Counted from the first letter of the stretch, positions 31,753 to 40,641 are shown. The stretch is 64,000 bases of DNA from JAICSD01 sp035637115 (GCA_035637115.1 DASPXV010000151.1:4394-68393); one strand, 5' to 3'. Translations and numbers: made by a program. Notes: a model not told the origin generated them from the letters alone.

Positions 31753-32730
31753 TCAGATGTCTTCTCCAAAGTCGATGTCGTGCGCCTCGCGCGCCTGGAG
31801 CTGCGCGTCGAGCCGTTCGGCGAGGCGGCGGGCCGAATTCAGCCCGCCGTGCCGCAATAACTGGTTGCGGGCGGCGACTTCCACGAGAATCGCCAGGTTC
31901 CTGCCCGGCGCGACGGGCATGCGCAGCATCGGAATGCGGACGCCGAGCAATTCGTAGTGCGCCTCGTCCAGCCCGAGCCGCTCGTACTCGCGCGCGGGAT
32001 CCCAGCGTTCGAGCTGCACGACCAGCTCCACGCGCTTCGATCGTCTCGTCGACGCGACGCCGAACAGATCCTGCACATTGATCAATCCCAGTCCGCGGAT
32101 CTCCATGTGGTGCCGCGTCAGCTCGGGACACGTGCCCATCAGGTACGCGTTCGCGCGCACGCGCAGTTCCACCGCGTCGTCTGCGACCAGCCGGTGGCCG
32201 CGCACGACCAGGTCCAGCGCGCATTCGCTCTTGCCGATGCCGCTCTCGCCGATGATCAGGACTCCGAGACCGAGGATGTCCATCAGGACGCCGTGCATGA
32301 CGGCGTGCGCCGAGAGATACGCATCCAGGGCGGCGGACAATCGCGCCATCACGAGCGGTGTGGCGCCGCGCGTCCTCATCAAGGGAAGGTTTGCGCGATC
32401 CGCTTCGACGGAGAGTTCCGGCGGCGGCTCGAATCCGGCGGTGACGACAAGACACGGCAGCGCGTGCGAGTACACGCGGCGGATGACGTCCGTCCGTTCG
32501 GATGACGACAACGATTCGAGGAAGCGCACTTCGCTCTCGCCGAGGACGAGGACGCGTCCTTCGCGCAGATACTGATCGAAACCCGTCAGCGCGAGGCCGG
32601 TTTTCTGGGGATGCGGGTTGGTGATGCGGCGGTCGACGCCTCCGGCGCCGGCCAGGAGCTCGAGCTCGATGCCCCGGGACTCGGCCAGGTCGCGCAGAAG
32701 GGTCGCCACGGGCACCCCGGGCATCGTCAT
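31753..32730 (-). CDS. hprK: HPr kinase/phosphorylase
   Basis: A 325-residue bifunctional enzyme that phosphorylates and dephosphorylates Ser46 of HPr. The N-terminal domain (about 1-135) precedes the P-loop GESGIGKS at 161-168, followed by LVADDAVEL, the HprK signature MEIRGLGLINVQDLFG and a C-terminal PVAPGRNLAILVEVAARN. The length is typical. Its presence with an HPr that has Ser46 indicates carbon-status signalling. It starts at the inner edge of a 167-bp heptad array separating it from hpf. Confidence 0.95.
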   Translation of the reverse strand: MTMPGVPVATLLRDLAESRGIELELLAGAGGVDRRITNPHPQKTGLALTGFDQYLREGRVLVLGESEVRFLESLSSSERTDVIRRVYSHALPCLVVTAGFEPPPELSVEADRANLPLMRTRGATPLVMARLSAALDAYLSAHAVMHGVLMDILGLGVLIIGESGIGKSECALDLVVRGHRLVADDAVELRVRANAYLMGTCPELTRHHMEIRGLGLINVQDLFGVASTRRSKRVELVVQLERWDPAREYERLGLDEAHYELLGVRIPMLRMPVAPGRNLAILVEVAARNQLLRHGGLNSARRLAERLDAQLQAREAHDIDFGEDI

Positions 32731-32733
32731 TGA

Positions 32734-32900
32734 AGACTGCCGATTGCAGACTGCCGATTAGACATTGCCGACTGTCGGTTGGCGATTAGACATTGCCGAT
32801 TGGCGATTGGCATTGTCGATTGACGATCGGCAATCCGTCAATCGCCAATCTTCAATCTCCAATTCGTGAATCTGCAATCTGCATTCGCCAATCGCCAACG
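32734..32900. repeat. GATTGNN/CAATCNN heptad array filling the hpf-hprK gap
   Basis: About 24 contiguous 7-bp units with no break in phase occupy the whole gap. In minus-strand order from the hpf stop (32901-32903), roughly thirteen units of the GATTGNN kind are followed by about eleven of the CAATCNN kind (plus strand: AGACTGC, CGATTGC, ... CGATTGG, CGATTGG ... then CAATCGC, CAATCTT, CAATCTC ... CCAATCG). The result is a long imperfect palindrome. The unit and the two-armed design match the array behind guaA. Confidence 0.88.
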
Positions 32901-33434
32901 TCAGTCCGGTTCGATGAGTCCGAGGCTGCCGTCCTTGCGGCGGTGCACGATGCTGATCGCGTCGTTCTCGGCATTCCGGAAGACGACGAACATCTCCGGC
33001 CCCGACTCGACGCGGAGGGCCGCGTCCTCGACCGACATCGGCTTGATCGCGTACCGCGTGGGGCGGACGACACGGCGCGCAGGGGCGGCCTGGCGGCGGC
33101 CGGGCGTGGCGTTCGCGTCCTTCGTGCCGCTGCGCTGGCGTTTTCCCTCCGTCCACTTCGATTTCAGCTTCTCCGCCTGGCGCTCCACTTTCTCGGCGGC
33201 CTGGCGGAGCGAGAGCGGCCAGCCGTTCCCCTCGCCGACACCGCTCATCATGTGGTCGCCGCGGGCGTGGACCACGAGCTCGGTGCGATGGCGGAATTTC
33301 TCTTTGGTGAGGATGATCGTCGCGGAGAGCGCCGAGTCGTTGAGGAGCCGTTCGAGCTTGGCGAGCCGCTTGCCGATCAACTGGCGGAGCCCCGGGGTGA
33401 TCTCTACATGACGGCCGGTGATATCTAGACGCAT
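32901..33434 (-). CDS. hpf: Ribosome hibernation promoting factor, long form
   Basis: A 177-residue protein. The N-terminal HPF/YfiA domain (MRLDITGRHVEITPGLRQLI to about 100) binds the 30S decoding region. A basic linker (about 100-128, KSKWTEGKRQRSGTKDANAT) leads to a C-terminal dimerisation domain (KPMSVEDAALRVESGPEMFV). The extra domain marks the long form, which forms 100S dimers alone. It lies 12 bp after rpoN, as in the classical rpoN operon. Confidence 0.94.
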   Translation of the reverse strand: MRLDITGRHVEITPGLRQLIGKRLAKLERLLNDSALSATIILTKEKFRHRTELVVHARGDHMMSGVGEGNGWPLSLRQAAEKVERQAEKLKSKWTEGKRQRSGTKDANATPGRRQAAPARRVVRPTRYAIKPMSVEDAALRVESGPEMFVVFRNAENDAISIVHRRKDGSLGLIEPD

Positions 33435-33446
33435 GGCGCTCGCTGT

Positions 33447-34907
33447 CTAATAGAGCACTTTCCTCTGGTTGGACGTCGGAATCTTCAGCTCTTCGCGGTA
33501 TTTCGCGATCGTGCGGCGCGCGAGCATCAGCCCCTCCTTCTGCAGGATGCTGACGATCTTCGAGTCGCTCAGCGGCTTGCGGGGATCTTCGTTCTCGATG
33601 ATCTTGCGGATCCGCTGCTTGATCGTCACCGAGGACACGCTGTCGCCGTACGAGCTGCTGATCCCGCTGTGGAAGAAATATTTGAGCTCGAACACGCCTT
33701 GTGGCGTGTGCATGTACTTGTTGTTCACGACGCGGCTGACGGTGGACTCGTGCATGCCGATGTCGTTTGCCACGTCGCGCAGCACGAGCGGCCGCAGGTA
33801 TTCGATCCCGTGGTCGAGGAACTCGCGCTGGAAGTTGATGATGCTGTTGGCGACCTTCTGGATCGTCTTCTGCCGCTGGTCCACCGACTTGATCAGCCAC
33901 AGCGCCGAGCGGAACTTGTCCTTCACGTAGGCCCGCGTCTCGTTGTTCTCGGGGGTGCCGGCGACATTCTTGTCGAGCAGCCGGCGGTACGTGGGGCTGA
34001 TGCGGAGCTGCGGCAGCCCTTCTTCATTGAGCATCGCGACGTACTGGTCCTCGACCTTGACGACGTAGACGTCGGGAATTACGTACTGCGACTGCTGCGG
34101 ATTGTAGCGGCTGCCCGGCTTCGGATCGAGGTTGCGGATGATCTCGATGTGCTCTTTCAGGTCGTCGATCGGCATGCCCATGCGACGCGCGATCTCAGGC
34201 ACCTGATGGTTCTGCAGCAGCCGGAGGTGCTCGGTGACGATCTTCTCGGTCGGCGTGCCTTCGAGACCCAGATGCTTGACCTGCAGCCAGAGGCATTCCT
34301 GGAGGTCGCGCGCGCAGACGCCAATCGGATCGAACGTCTGCACGTGCTGCAGCACGCGCTCCACATCGGAAACCGGCCAGTCGCCCATCGCGGCGATCTC
34401 CTCGACCGACGCAACGAGATATCCGTCGTCATCGAGGTTGCCGATGATCGCGTTGCCGATCTCGCGGACCTTCTCGCCGAGATCAGCCAGCTGCGGGTTC
34501 TCGGTTTCCATCGAGAGCTGCCATATGAGGTGATCGGACAACGAGGCGGCCGACGAGAGCGTGTTCTCGATCGGCGGGAGTTCCTTGACCTCGGAGGGGG
34601 CGCGTGACTTGTAGCCGTCGTCCAGATAGTCGCCGAAGAAGTACTCGTAGTCGGCGTCATCCCACTGGTCGGTTTTTTCCGTGCTCGGTTTGTCGGCGTC
34701 AGCCTTGTCGTTTTGCGCCTGCTGTTCGGCCGGCTGGAGCTCCTCCGTCGGCACCTCTTCGAGCAACGGGTTCTCCACCATTTCCTGGTTCAGGAGATCG
34801 GCCAGCTCCAGCGTCGACATCGGCAGCAGCTTGATCGCCTGCTGCAGCGATGGAGTAAGGATGAGCTTCTGAACGAGCTTTGTGTGGAGTTTCTGCGAAA
34901 TCGCCAC
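33447..34907 (-). CDS. rpoN: RNA polymerase sigma-54 factor
   Basis: A 486-residue sigma factor. Region I is glutamine/leucine-rich (QKLILTPSLQQAIKLLPMST, ENPLLEE), region II is an acidic spacer, the core-binding domain contains QTFDPIGVCARDLQECL, and the DNA-binding part has the HTH NDIGMHESTVSRVVNNKYM and the RpoN box ARRTIAKYREELKIP. It directs transcription from -24/-12 promoters with enhancer-binding proteins. It is preceded 13 bp upstream by lptB, the conserved lptB-rpoN-hpf order of many Gram-negatives. Confidence 0.97.
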   Translation of the reverse strand: MAISQKLHTKLVQKLILTPSLQQAIKLLPMSTLELADLLNQEMVENPLLEEVPTEELQPAEQQAQNDKADADKPSTEKTDQWDDADYEYFFGDYLDDGYKSRAPSEVKELPPIENTLSSAASLSDHLIWQLSMETENPQLADLGEKVREIGNAIIGNLDDDGYLVASVEEIAAMGDWPVSDVERVLQHVQTFDPIGVCARDLQECLWLQVKHLGLEGTPTEKIVTEHLRLLQNHQVPEIARRMGMPIDDLKEHIEIIRNLDPKPGSRYNPQQSQYVIPDVYVVKVEDQYVAMLNEEGLPQLRISPTYRRLLDKNVAGTPENNETRAYVKDKFRSALWLIKSVDQRQKTIQKVANSIINFQREFLDHGIEYLRPLVLRDVANDIGMHESTVSRVVNNKYMHTPQGVFELKYFFHSGISSSYGDSVSSVTIKQRIRKIIENEDPRKPLSDSKIVSILQKEGLMLARRTIAKYREELKIPTSNQRKVLY

Positions 34908-34920
34908 GGCTGTTCTGATT

Positions 34921-35646
34921 CTAGTCCAACCGGAAGTCGGCTCCGAGGTAAATGCGCTTCACTTCCTCGTCAGCCGCAAGGGTTTGCGGTGTTCCGCTCT
35001 TGAAAATCACGCCGTCATGAACGATGTAGGCGCGGTCCGTGATGCGCAGCGTCTCCCGGACGTTGTGATCCGTGATGAGGACTCCGATCCCCTGCGATTT
35101 GAGGTGAAAAATGATCTTCTGGATGTCGGTGATCGCGATAGGATCGATCCCCGCAAACGGCTCATCCAGCAGCATGAACTTCGGGGAGATGACCAGCGCG
35201 CGGGTGATTTCGACGCGGCGCCGCTCTCCCCCCGAGAGGGTGTAGGCCGGCGACTTCGCCAGGGGCGTCAGGCCGAGTTCCGCGAGCAGCTCCCGCAGGC
35301 GCGCGCGTCGGGCCGCGCCGTCGAGATCCAGTGTCTCCAGGATCGCCATGATGTTCTGCTCGACCGTGAGGCCGCGGAAGATCGACGCTTCCTGCGGCAG
35401 GTAGCCGATTCCTTTCCGCGCGCGCACGTACATCGGATCGTCGGTCACGTCCACGCCGTCGAGCAGCACGCGTCCCGAGTCCGGCGCCGTCAGCCCCACC
35501 ACCATCGAGAACGTCGTCGTCTTGCCGGCGCCGTTCGCGCCGAGCAGGCCGATCACTTCGCCCGAGGCGATCTCGACGTTCACGCCCCTGACGACCGTCC
35601 GACCGCTGTATGACTTGGTAAGGTCTCGCGTCCGCAGCGTCGCCAT
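34921..35646 (-). CDS. lptB: LPS export ABC transporter ATP-binding protein LptB
   Basis: A 241-residue ABC ATPase with Walker A GANGAGKTT (about 36-44), Q-loop YLPQEASIFRGL, signature LSGGERRRVEI and Walker B MLLDEPFAGIDP. It powers LPS extraction with LptF/LptG. The start is directly adjacent (no gap) to the end of the lptC/lptA-type gene, so translation is likely coupled. The permease partner is the fused LptFG gene at 14.5 kb. Confidence 0.95.
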   Translation of the reverse strand: MATLRTRDLTKSYSGRTVVRGVNVEIASGEVIGLLGANGAGKTTTFSMVVGLTAPDSGRVLLDGVDVTDDPMYVRARKGIGYLPQEASIFRGLTVEQNIMAILETLDLDGAARRARLRELLAELGLTPLAKSPAYTLSGGERRRVEITRALVISPKFMLLDEPFAGIDPIAITDIQKIIFHLKSQGIGVLITDHNVRETLRITDRAYIVHDGVIFKSGTPQTLAADEEVKRIYLGADFRLD

Positions 35647-37848
35647 TCAGTGCGATCCCGGTCCGGCGCCGCATACCGCCGTTCCGCTCTTGTGCGGAAA
35701 GGCGTCCGAGCCGCTGACTGAGGACGTGCTGGTCTTTCCCTGTTTCGTCGCGCCGGTGCCGCCGGTGCTGTGGAAGGTGGCGACCGCTCCTTCGGTGACG
35801 CGACAGTTGCCGGGTGTGTCGTCGTACACCTTCACCGGACTGCCGACCATTTTGTATTCTTCGTCCTTCGCCACGTAGGTGAGATGGCGCCCGTACGCGC
35901 GCCGCAGTTCCTGCCGCGAAACGACGTTGCCATCGGCTTCGGCGCGCTGGAGCTGCCCTCCCTGTTCCGCGAGATACAACTCGAGCTTGTCGGACGTGAC
36001 GTCCCCGTCCGGTCCGCTCATGTGCGTGTTGCCGGTGTACGTCGCGCGGTGTTTCGCGTCTTCATACAGAAGCTCGTCGGCGGTGGTGTTGGTCGGCTCG
36101 GTCTGTACCGGTTTCGCGGGCTTTTCGTTCTTGTCCTGTGCTTCCGTCAGCACCATCGACGTGAACACCTTCGTCGTCGCGTGCAGGTTGCCGGTCTTGT
36201 CCTCGAGGACGATCTTGTCGGCCTGGATGACCGTGTCTTCCTGCCACAGGCGGGAATTTCCCTCGTAGGTCGCGAGGGAATTCGCGCCGTCGTAATTGAG
36301 ACGGTTCGACTTCACGTTGACCGGCTGATCCTGCTTCATGATCGACGGCACCTTGACGACTCCGTCCTGCTTCTTCGACTGCGCGAGCATCACGCTGCGC
36401 ACGTTCGTGTCGGCTTTCATCGCCTGCGTGCCGAGCGTCATCTGGATGGTGCGCGCCTCGACGCTGATCCGCCCGTCGGACACGTGGGGTCCGCGTCCCG
36501 TGTCCCCCGCCTCGGGGCTGAGATCGAGGCGATCCTGCGCGATCTGGTAGATCGCAGTGGGCGAATCCGCGGTCGTCTGCGTACCGTCGGTGAAGTGGAC
36601 GTTGGTGTGAAAGCTCGCCTGCTCGATGTCGCCGAAACCGGGCTTTGTCTTCAGGTCCATCCGCGCCGATCGCGCCGTGCGATCGATGGCCGTGAGCTTC
36701 CCACGCGCCGCTCGCGATTCGCGGTACTCCACGTCACCCGAGAACGTCGCGGCCTGGATCCCGGCGTTTGGCGCGCCGGTCGCCAGCAGGGACGCCGCAC
36801 GAATGCGCCGCGCGGGTGTTTCTCCATCCGCCGGCAGATCGACCTGCACGTTCTCGGTCGCGGTGAGATTTGTCACCGTCGTGCCATCCGGCGCGAGCGC
36901 GACGTCGATCGCCTTGCCGGCGATGCGCCGTCCGGCTTTGCCTTTCTCACCCGGCAACTGCAGCGATGCGTTCTCGACGAGCCGCGCTGACTGCAGCGTG
37001 CGGCCGTCCTCGGCGTAGGCCAGGTCGATGTCCTTCGCGCGCATGTCCTGCGGGCCGCCGGAACCGGGCTTGCTGGTGATCCGCGAATGGCCGCGCAATT
37101 CCAGCCGCGTCATCCGCTCGTCATCCTGAGTCAGGAACGCCGTGACGTCGTCCCCCAACGCCTCGTGCCCCTCCCCCTTCAGGTGCGCGTCCCCCTGGAA
37201 CTTCATGTAGTGTTCGGCGCGCGCCATGCCGGCCGCCTTCGAGTCGGCGTGTACCGCACCTGCGCCCTGCTTGTCCGGCGCGACGTCCACCTTCGCCTGC
37301 TCCAGCAGCCACAGCACGTGGCGAGCCTGGTCGTACGTCGCTCCGATACCGCTCCCCGTCATGCGCCCCTTCTTGAAAGTCACGGGACCGGGAATCCGCG
37401 CCATCTGCTCGGCGTCGTTGTAAGTGGCCGTCGGGGACGAGACGGTGATGCCGTCGCTCGTGATGAGCGTCACGCCGCCGCTGAACACCACGGTCCCGAC
37501 CTGCTTGCCGGGAGGCGTGGTGACCTCGGCGTCCTGCGAGTGGATCGTGATCCGGCGCCCGTTCTTATCGGGCAGCTCAACGGTGACGCCACCGCCGAAC
37601 TTCGATCGTCCGTCTTCGTAGGTGGCCTGCGTGCCGAACTTGATTGAAAACGCGGTCTTGCCTTCGGTCTGCCGTGTGAAGCTCCCGCTGCCGGTGGTCT
37701 GGACCGCAGCCTTTTCGTCCAGCTTTTTCGGCGGCGGCGCAGTAGTTGCGCGCTGGCGTCCGTTGCGCATCGACACGACCACGACGGCCGCGAAGATCAC
37801 GACGAACAGAGCTATCGCGAACCGGAGCCGTTTTTGCCAGTGCGCCAA
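35647..37848 (-). CDS. LptC-LptA/OstA fusion, LPS transport periplasmic protein
   Basis: A 733-residue protein with an N-terminal membrane anchor (about 8-26, RFAIALFVVIFAAVVVVSM). An LptC-like region (to about 190: TATYNDAEQMARIPGPVTFK, VTLITSDGITVSS) is followed by repeated OstA/LptA-type beta-jellyroll units (LNYDGANSLATYEGNSRLWQ, IVLEDKTGNLHATTKVFTSM, YEDAKHRATYTGNTHMSGPD, KLELYLAEQGGQLQRAEADG). In E. coli LptC (191 aa) and LptA (185 aa) are separate. One chain covering both, with extra jellyroll length, could form much of the trans-periplasmic bridge. Position next to lptB supports the function. It is preceded 10 bp upstream by recJ. Confidence 0.85.
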   Translation of the reverse strand: MAHWQKRLRFAIALFVVIFAAVVVVSMRNGRQRATTAPPPKKLDEKAAVQTTGSGSFTRQTEGKTAFSIKFGTQATYEDGRSKFGGGVTVELPDKNGRRITIHSQDAEVTTPPGKQVGTVVFSGGVTLITSDGITVSSPTATYNDAEQMARIPGPVTFKKGRMTGSGIGATYDQARHVLWLLEQAKVDVAPDKQGAGAVHADSKAAGMARAEHYMKFQGDAHLKGEGHEALGDDVTAFLTQDDERMTRLELRGHSRITSKPGSGGPQDMRAKDIDLAYAEDGRTLQSARLVENASLQLPGEKGKAGRRIAGKAIDVALAPDGTTVTNLTATENVQVDLPADGETPARRIRAASLLATGAPNAGIQAATFSGDVEYRESRAARGKLTAIDRTARSARMDLKTKPGFGDIEQASFHTNVHFTDGTQTTADSPTAIYQIAQDRLDLSPEAGDTGRGPHVSDGRISVEARTIQMTLGTQAMKADTNVRSVMLAQSKKQDGVVKVPSIMKQDQPVNVKSNRLNYDGANSLATYEGNSRLWQEDTVIQADKIVLEDKTGNLHATTKVFTSMVLTEAQDKNEKPAKPVQTEPTNTTADELLYEDAKHRATYTGNTHMSGPDGDVTSDKLELYLAEQGGQLQRAEADGNVVSRQELRRAYGRHLTYVAKDEEYKMVGSPVKVYDDTPGNCRVTEGAVATFHSTGGTGATKQGKTSTSSVSGSDAFPHKSGTAVCGAGPGSH

Positions 37849-37858
37849 TACCTATTGA

Positions 37859-39580
37859 TTATAGGTCGCTCAAGCTCTTGAAGTCGGCCACGGTGAGCTC
37901 CAGGTACGTCTCTCCCTGGAACTCATTCTGTTCGAGCGAAAAGGCGAGGTTTACTCCGGCACGGTTCTCGGTGAGGAAGGCCGCGCGCTCGGCGGCGCGC
38001 CACGCGATCGCGCGGAAGCTCCGCCCGTCCTGGCGAAACGTCATCTTGAGGTGCCGATCCTTCAATGGCCGGGGGCCATCGATGATCTCGACAGGCATCG
38101 CATGGAAGATCGGCCGCGGATTCGCGAGGCCGAACGGCGCCATCGCATTGAGTCCGTCGACGAGGTCGGGTGTGATCTGCTTGAGGTTGAGCGTGCCATC
38201 GATCCGCAGCCGCGGACGAAGATGATCCGGCTCGAGCACCTCGTTGGCGTGCGCGTTGATGCGCGCGCGGAACGCGGGCACCTTGGACGTGTCCATCGTC
38301 AGACCCGCGGCCTGCTTGTGCCCACCGAAGCGGAGGAAGAACTCGGAGCAGCGTTCGAGGCCATCGAGCATGTCGAAGGCAGGAATGCTGCGGCACGACG
38401 CGTGCGCCACGTCGCCATCGATCGACAGGACGATTGCCGGCTTGCAGAACGCGTCCACCAGCTTGGATGCGACGATGCCGATCACGCCGCGGTGCCAGCC
38501 TTCGCCGCCGACGACGAGCACGTTGTGCGCGCCGATCGCGGGATCTGTTTCGATCGCCGTCTTCGCCTGCGCGACGAGGTCCGCTTCCTCCGCCTGGCGC
38601 TTCAGGTTCTCTTCGTTCAACTGCTGCGCGAGGCCCCGCGCCTCTTCCATCGCCCCCTCGTCTGTTGCGAGCAGCAGGCGTGTCGCGATATCAGGCGTGC
38701 TCATGCGTCCGGCCGCGTTCACGCGGGGCGCGAGGATGAATCCCACCTGGTAGCTGTCGATCGTCTTGCCCGTCAAGCCGGATGCTTCGAGCAGCGCGCG
38801 CAAGCCGACGGTGTGGCGGCCGCGGCTGAGCGACTGTAAGCCGAGTTTCGCGATCACGCGATTCTCCCCGACGAGCGGGACGACGTCGGCGAGCGTGCCG
38901 ATGGCGGCGATCTTCACGAACGCGGGCAGCCATTTGCCCTTATCCGCTCGCTGACACAGCGCCTGGACGACCTTCAGGGCTACGCCGACACCCGCGAGGT
39001 GCTTGTCGGGATATGCGCAGTCGTGTCGCTTCGGATTGATCACGGCGAGCGCCGGGGGCAGCGTTCCCTCCGGCTCGTGGTGATCCGTGATGATCAGATC
39101 CACGTCAAGCTCGCGAGCGCGCAGCGCGGCCTCCATCCCTCGGATCCCGCAGTCCACGGAGATGATCAGGCGGACCCCTTCGGCATGCAGCCGGTCGATC
39201 GCCGCCGGCTGCAGGCCGTAGCCGTCGCGCAGGCGTTCGGGGATGAAGTGGCCGACGTCGCCGCCGAGCATTTCGAGGGCGCGGCGCAGGATGACCGTCG
39301 AGGTGATGCCGTCCACGTCGTAGTCGCCGTGGATCGCGATTCGCTCTTTCGCCGCGATCGCGCGTTCGATCCGTTCCACGGCCTTGCCCATGTCCGCGAG
39401 CAGGAAGGGATCGTGAAGATCATCCATCGACGGATTGAGAAACTTCTGCGCCGCGTCGGCATCGCGAAGGCCGCGCAGACACAGCAGTCGCGCGATCGTG
39501 GGGTGAAGATTCAACGCCGCGCCGAGTGCCTTTGCCTCGTCGTCGTTACAAGGTAGATGGTTCCAGAGGAGCGTCTTCAA
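37859..39580 (-). CDS. recJ: Single-stranded-DNA-specific exonuclease RecJ
   Basis: A 573-residue 5'-3' ssDNA exonuclease. The start is set at TTG 39580 (LKTLLWNHLPC), overlapping the accA stop by four bases; the long arginine-rich extension upstream is antisense-like sequence of accA's frame. DHH motifs are seen: GDYDVDGITSTVIL, ISVDCGIRG, IITDHHEPEG. The DHHA1 domain has RFGGHKQAAGLTM, and a C-terminal OB-like part follows. It acts in mismatch and recombination repair. Confidence 0.93.
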   Translation of the reverse strand: MKTLLWNHLPCNDDEAKALGAALNLHPTIARLLCLRGLRDADAAQKFLNPSMDDLHDPFLLADMGKAVERIERAIAAKERIAIHGDYDVDGITSTVILRRALEMLGGDVGHFIPERLRDGYGLQPAAIDRLHAEGVRLIISVDCGIRGMEAALRARELDVDLIITDHHEPEGTLPPALAVINPKRHDCAYPDKHLAGVGVALKVVQALCQRADKGKWLPAFVKIAAIGTLADVVPLVGENRVIAKLGLQSLSRGRHTVGLRALLEASGLTGKTIDSYQVGFILAPRVNAAGRMSTPDIATRLLLATDEGAMEEARGLAQQLNEENLKRQAEEADLVAQAKTAIETDPAIGAHNVLVVGGEGWHRGVIGIVASKLVDAFCKPAIVLSIDGDVAHASCRSIPAFDMLDGLERCSEFFLRFGGHKQAAGLTMDTSKVPAFRARINAHANEVLEPDHLRPRLRIDGTLNLKQITPDLVDGLNAMAPFGLANPRPIFHAMPVEIIDGPRPLKDRHLKMTFRQDGRSFRAIAWRAAERAAFLTENRAGVNLAFSLEQNEFQGETYLELTVADFKSLSDL

Positions 39581-40557
39581 GGTTCGAGGTTCTCTGTCAT
39601 GTCGATGAACGATGTACCCTCTTCCCCCATCTTGCGGAACTTCGCGTAGCGTGCTTCGAGGCGCTCTGGAATGGTCATGGCGACGCTGTCGGCGAGCGCG
39701 ACGGACAGCGCCTGGTCCACCAGCGCGGCGGCGGTCTCGTAATCGTTGTGGGCGCCGCCCGGCGGTTCGGGAATGATGTCGTCCACGAGACCGAGCGCGA
39801 CCATGTCGGGAGCGGTAATCTTCAGCGCCGTGGCGGCTTCGACCTTCTTGTTCGCGTCGCGCCACAGGATGGCCGCGCATCCCTCGGGCGGAATAACGCT
39901 GTAGACCGAGAACTCCTGCATCATGACGCGATCGCCGATCGCGATGCCGAGCGCGCCGCCGCTGCCCCCCTCGCCGCAGACCACGACAATGATCGGGACC
40001 TCGAGCATCATCATTTCGCGGAGGTTCCAGGCGATCGCCTCGGCGACGCCGCGCTCTTCCGATTCCATGCCCGGGTACGCCGCAGGCGTGTCGATGAACA
40101 CGACGATCGGCCGCGAGAACTTCTGCGCCATCTGCATCACGCGCAGCGCCTTGCGATAGCCTTCGGGACGCGCGTAGCCGAAATTGCGGAAGATCTTCTG
40201 CTTGGTATCGCGCCCCTTCTGGTGTCCGACGAACGCGATCGGCTGCCCTTTGTAACTGCCGGTACCTCCCACGATGGCGTGATCGTCGGCGAAGCGGCGA
40301 TCGCCGTGCAATTCATCGACTTCGGTGAACAGCCGCTCCACATAGTCGAGCGTGTTCGGCCGGTTCGGATGCCGCGCCACGAGCACGCGCTGCCATGGCG
40401 TCAGAGACTGGAAGATCTCGGCGCGGATCTCGTCCGCCCGCCGCCGCAGCGACTCGATCGATCGCTCGCGTTCCGGCGTCTTCGGCAGCATGCTGAGGGC
40501 CTCAATCTCCTTCAGCAGCACGCCGACCGGCTCTTCGAATTCCAGCAATTCGGGCAT
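39577..40557 (-). CDS. accA: Acetyl-CoA carboxylase carboxyltransferase, alpha subunit
   Basis: A 326-residue subunit that transfers CO2 from biotin to acetyl-CoA in the first step of fatty-acid synthesis. Seen: N-terminal helical part (LEFEEPVGVLLKEIEAL), WQRVLVARHPNRPNTLDYVE, GTGSYKGQPIAFVGHQKGRD, GGSGGALGIAIGDRVMM and PEGCAAILWRD. The length is typical. The upstream gap to dnaE contains a large inverted repeat (40575-40641). accD is not in the window. Confidence 0.96.
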   Translation of the reverse strand: MPELLEFEEPVGVLLKEIEALSMLPKTPERERSIESLRRRADEIRAEIFQSLTPWQRVLVARHPNRPNTLDYVERLFTEVDELHGDRRFADDHAIVGGTGSYKGQPIAFVGHQKGRDTKQKIFRNFGYARPEGYRKALRVMQMAQKFSRPIVVFIDTPAAYPGMESEERGVAEAIAWNLREMMMLEVPIIVVVCGEGGSGGALGIAIGDRVMMQEFSVYSVIPPEGCAAILWRDANKKVEAATALKITAPDMVALGLVDDIIPEPPGGAHNDYETAAALVDQALSVALADSVAMTIPERLEARYAKFRKMGEEGTSFIDMTENLEP

Positions 40558-40574
40558 TTGCTTGCCTTTTTCTA

Positions 40575-40641
40575 CAGGAGGGCCACGAGATCAGGAGAAA
40601 TCTTCTGAAAAAGAATTCCTCCTGATCTCCTGGCCCTCCTG
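40575..40641. repeat. 23-bp near-perfect inverted repeat between dnaE and accA
   Basis: The left arm is 40575-40597 and the right arm 40619-40641, with 22 of 23 bases paired and a 21-nt A/T-rich loop. The arms contain CAGGAGGGCC / GGCCCTCCTG at the base. It lies 23 bp downstream of the dnaE stop and 17 bp upstream of accA on the same strand. There is no clear T-run, so it may be an mRNA-stabilising or attenuating hairpin, or a dispersed palindromic element, rather than a standard terminator. Confidence 0.8.

Noticed and set aside
32734..32900. Possible CRISPR array (many short repeats)
   Set aside because: Units are 7 bp, degenerate and contiguous, with no 20-40 bp repeats alternating with unique spacers, and no cas genes are present in the window.
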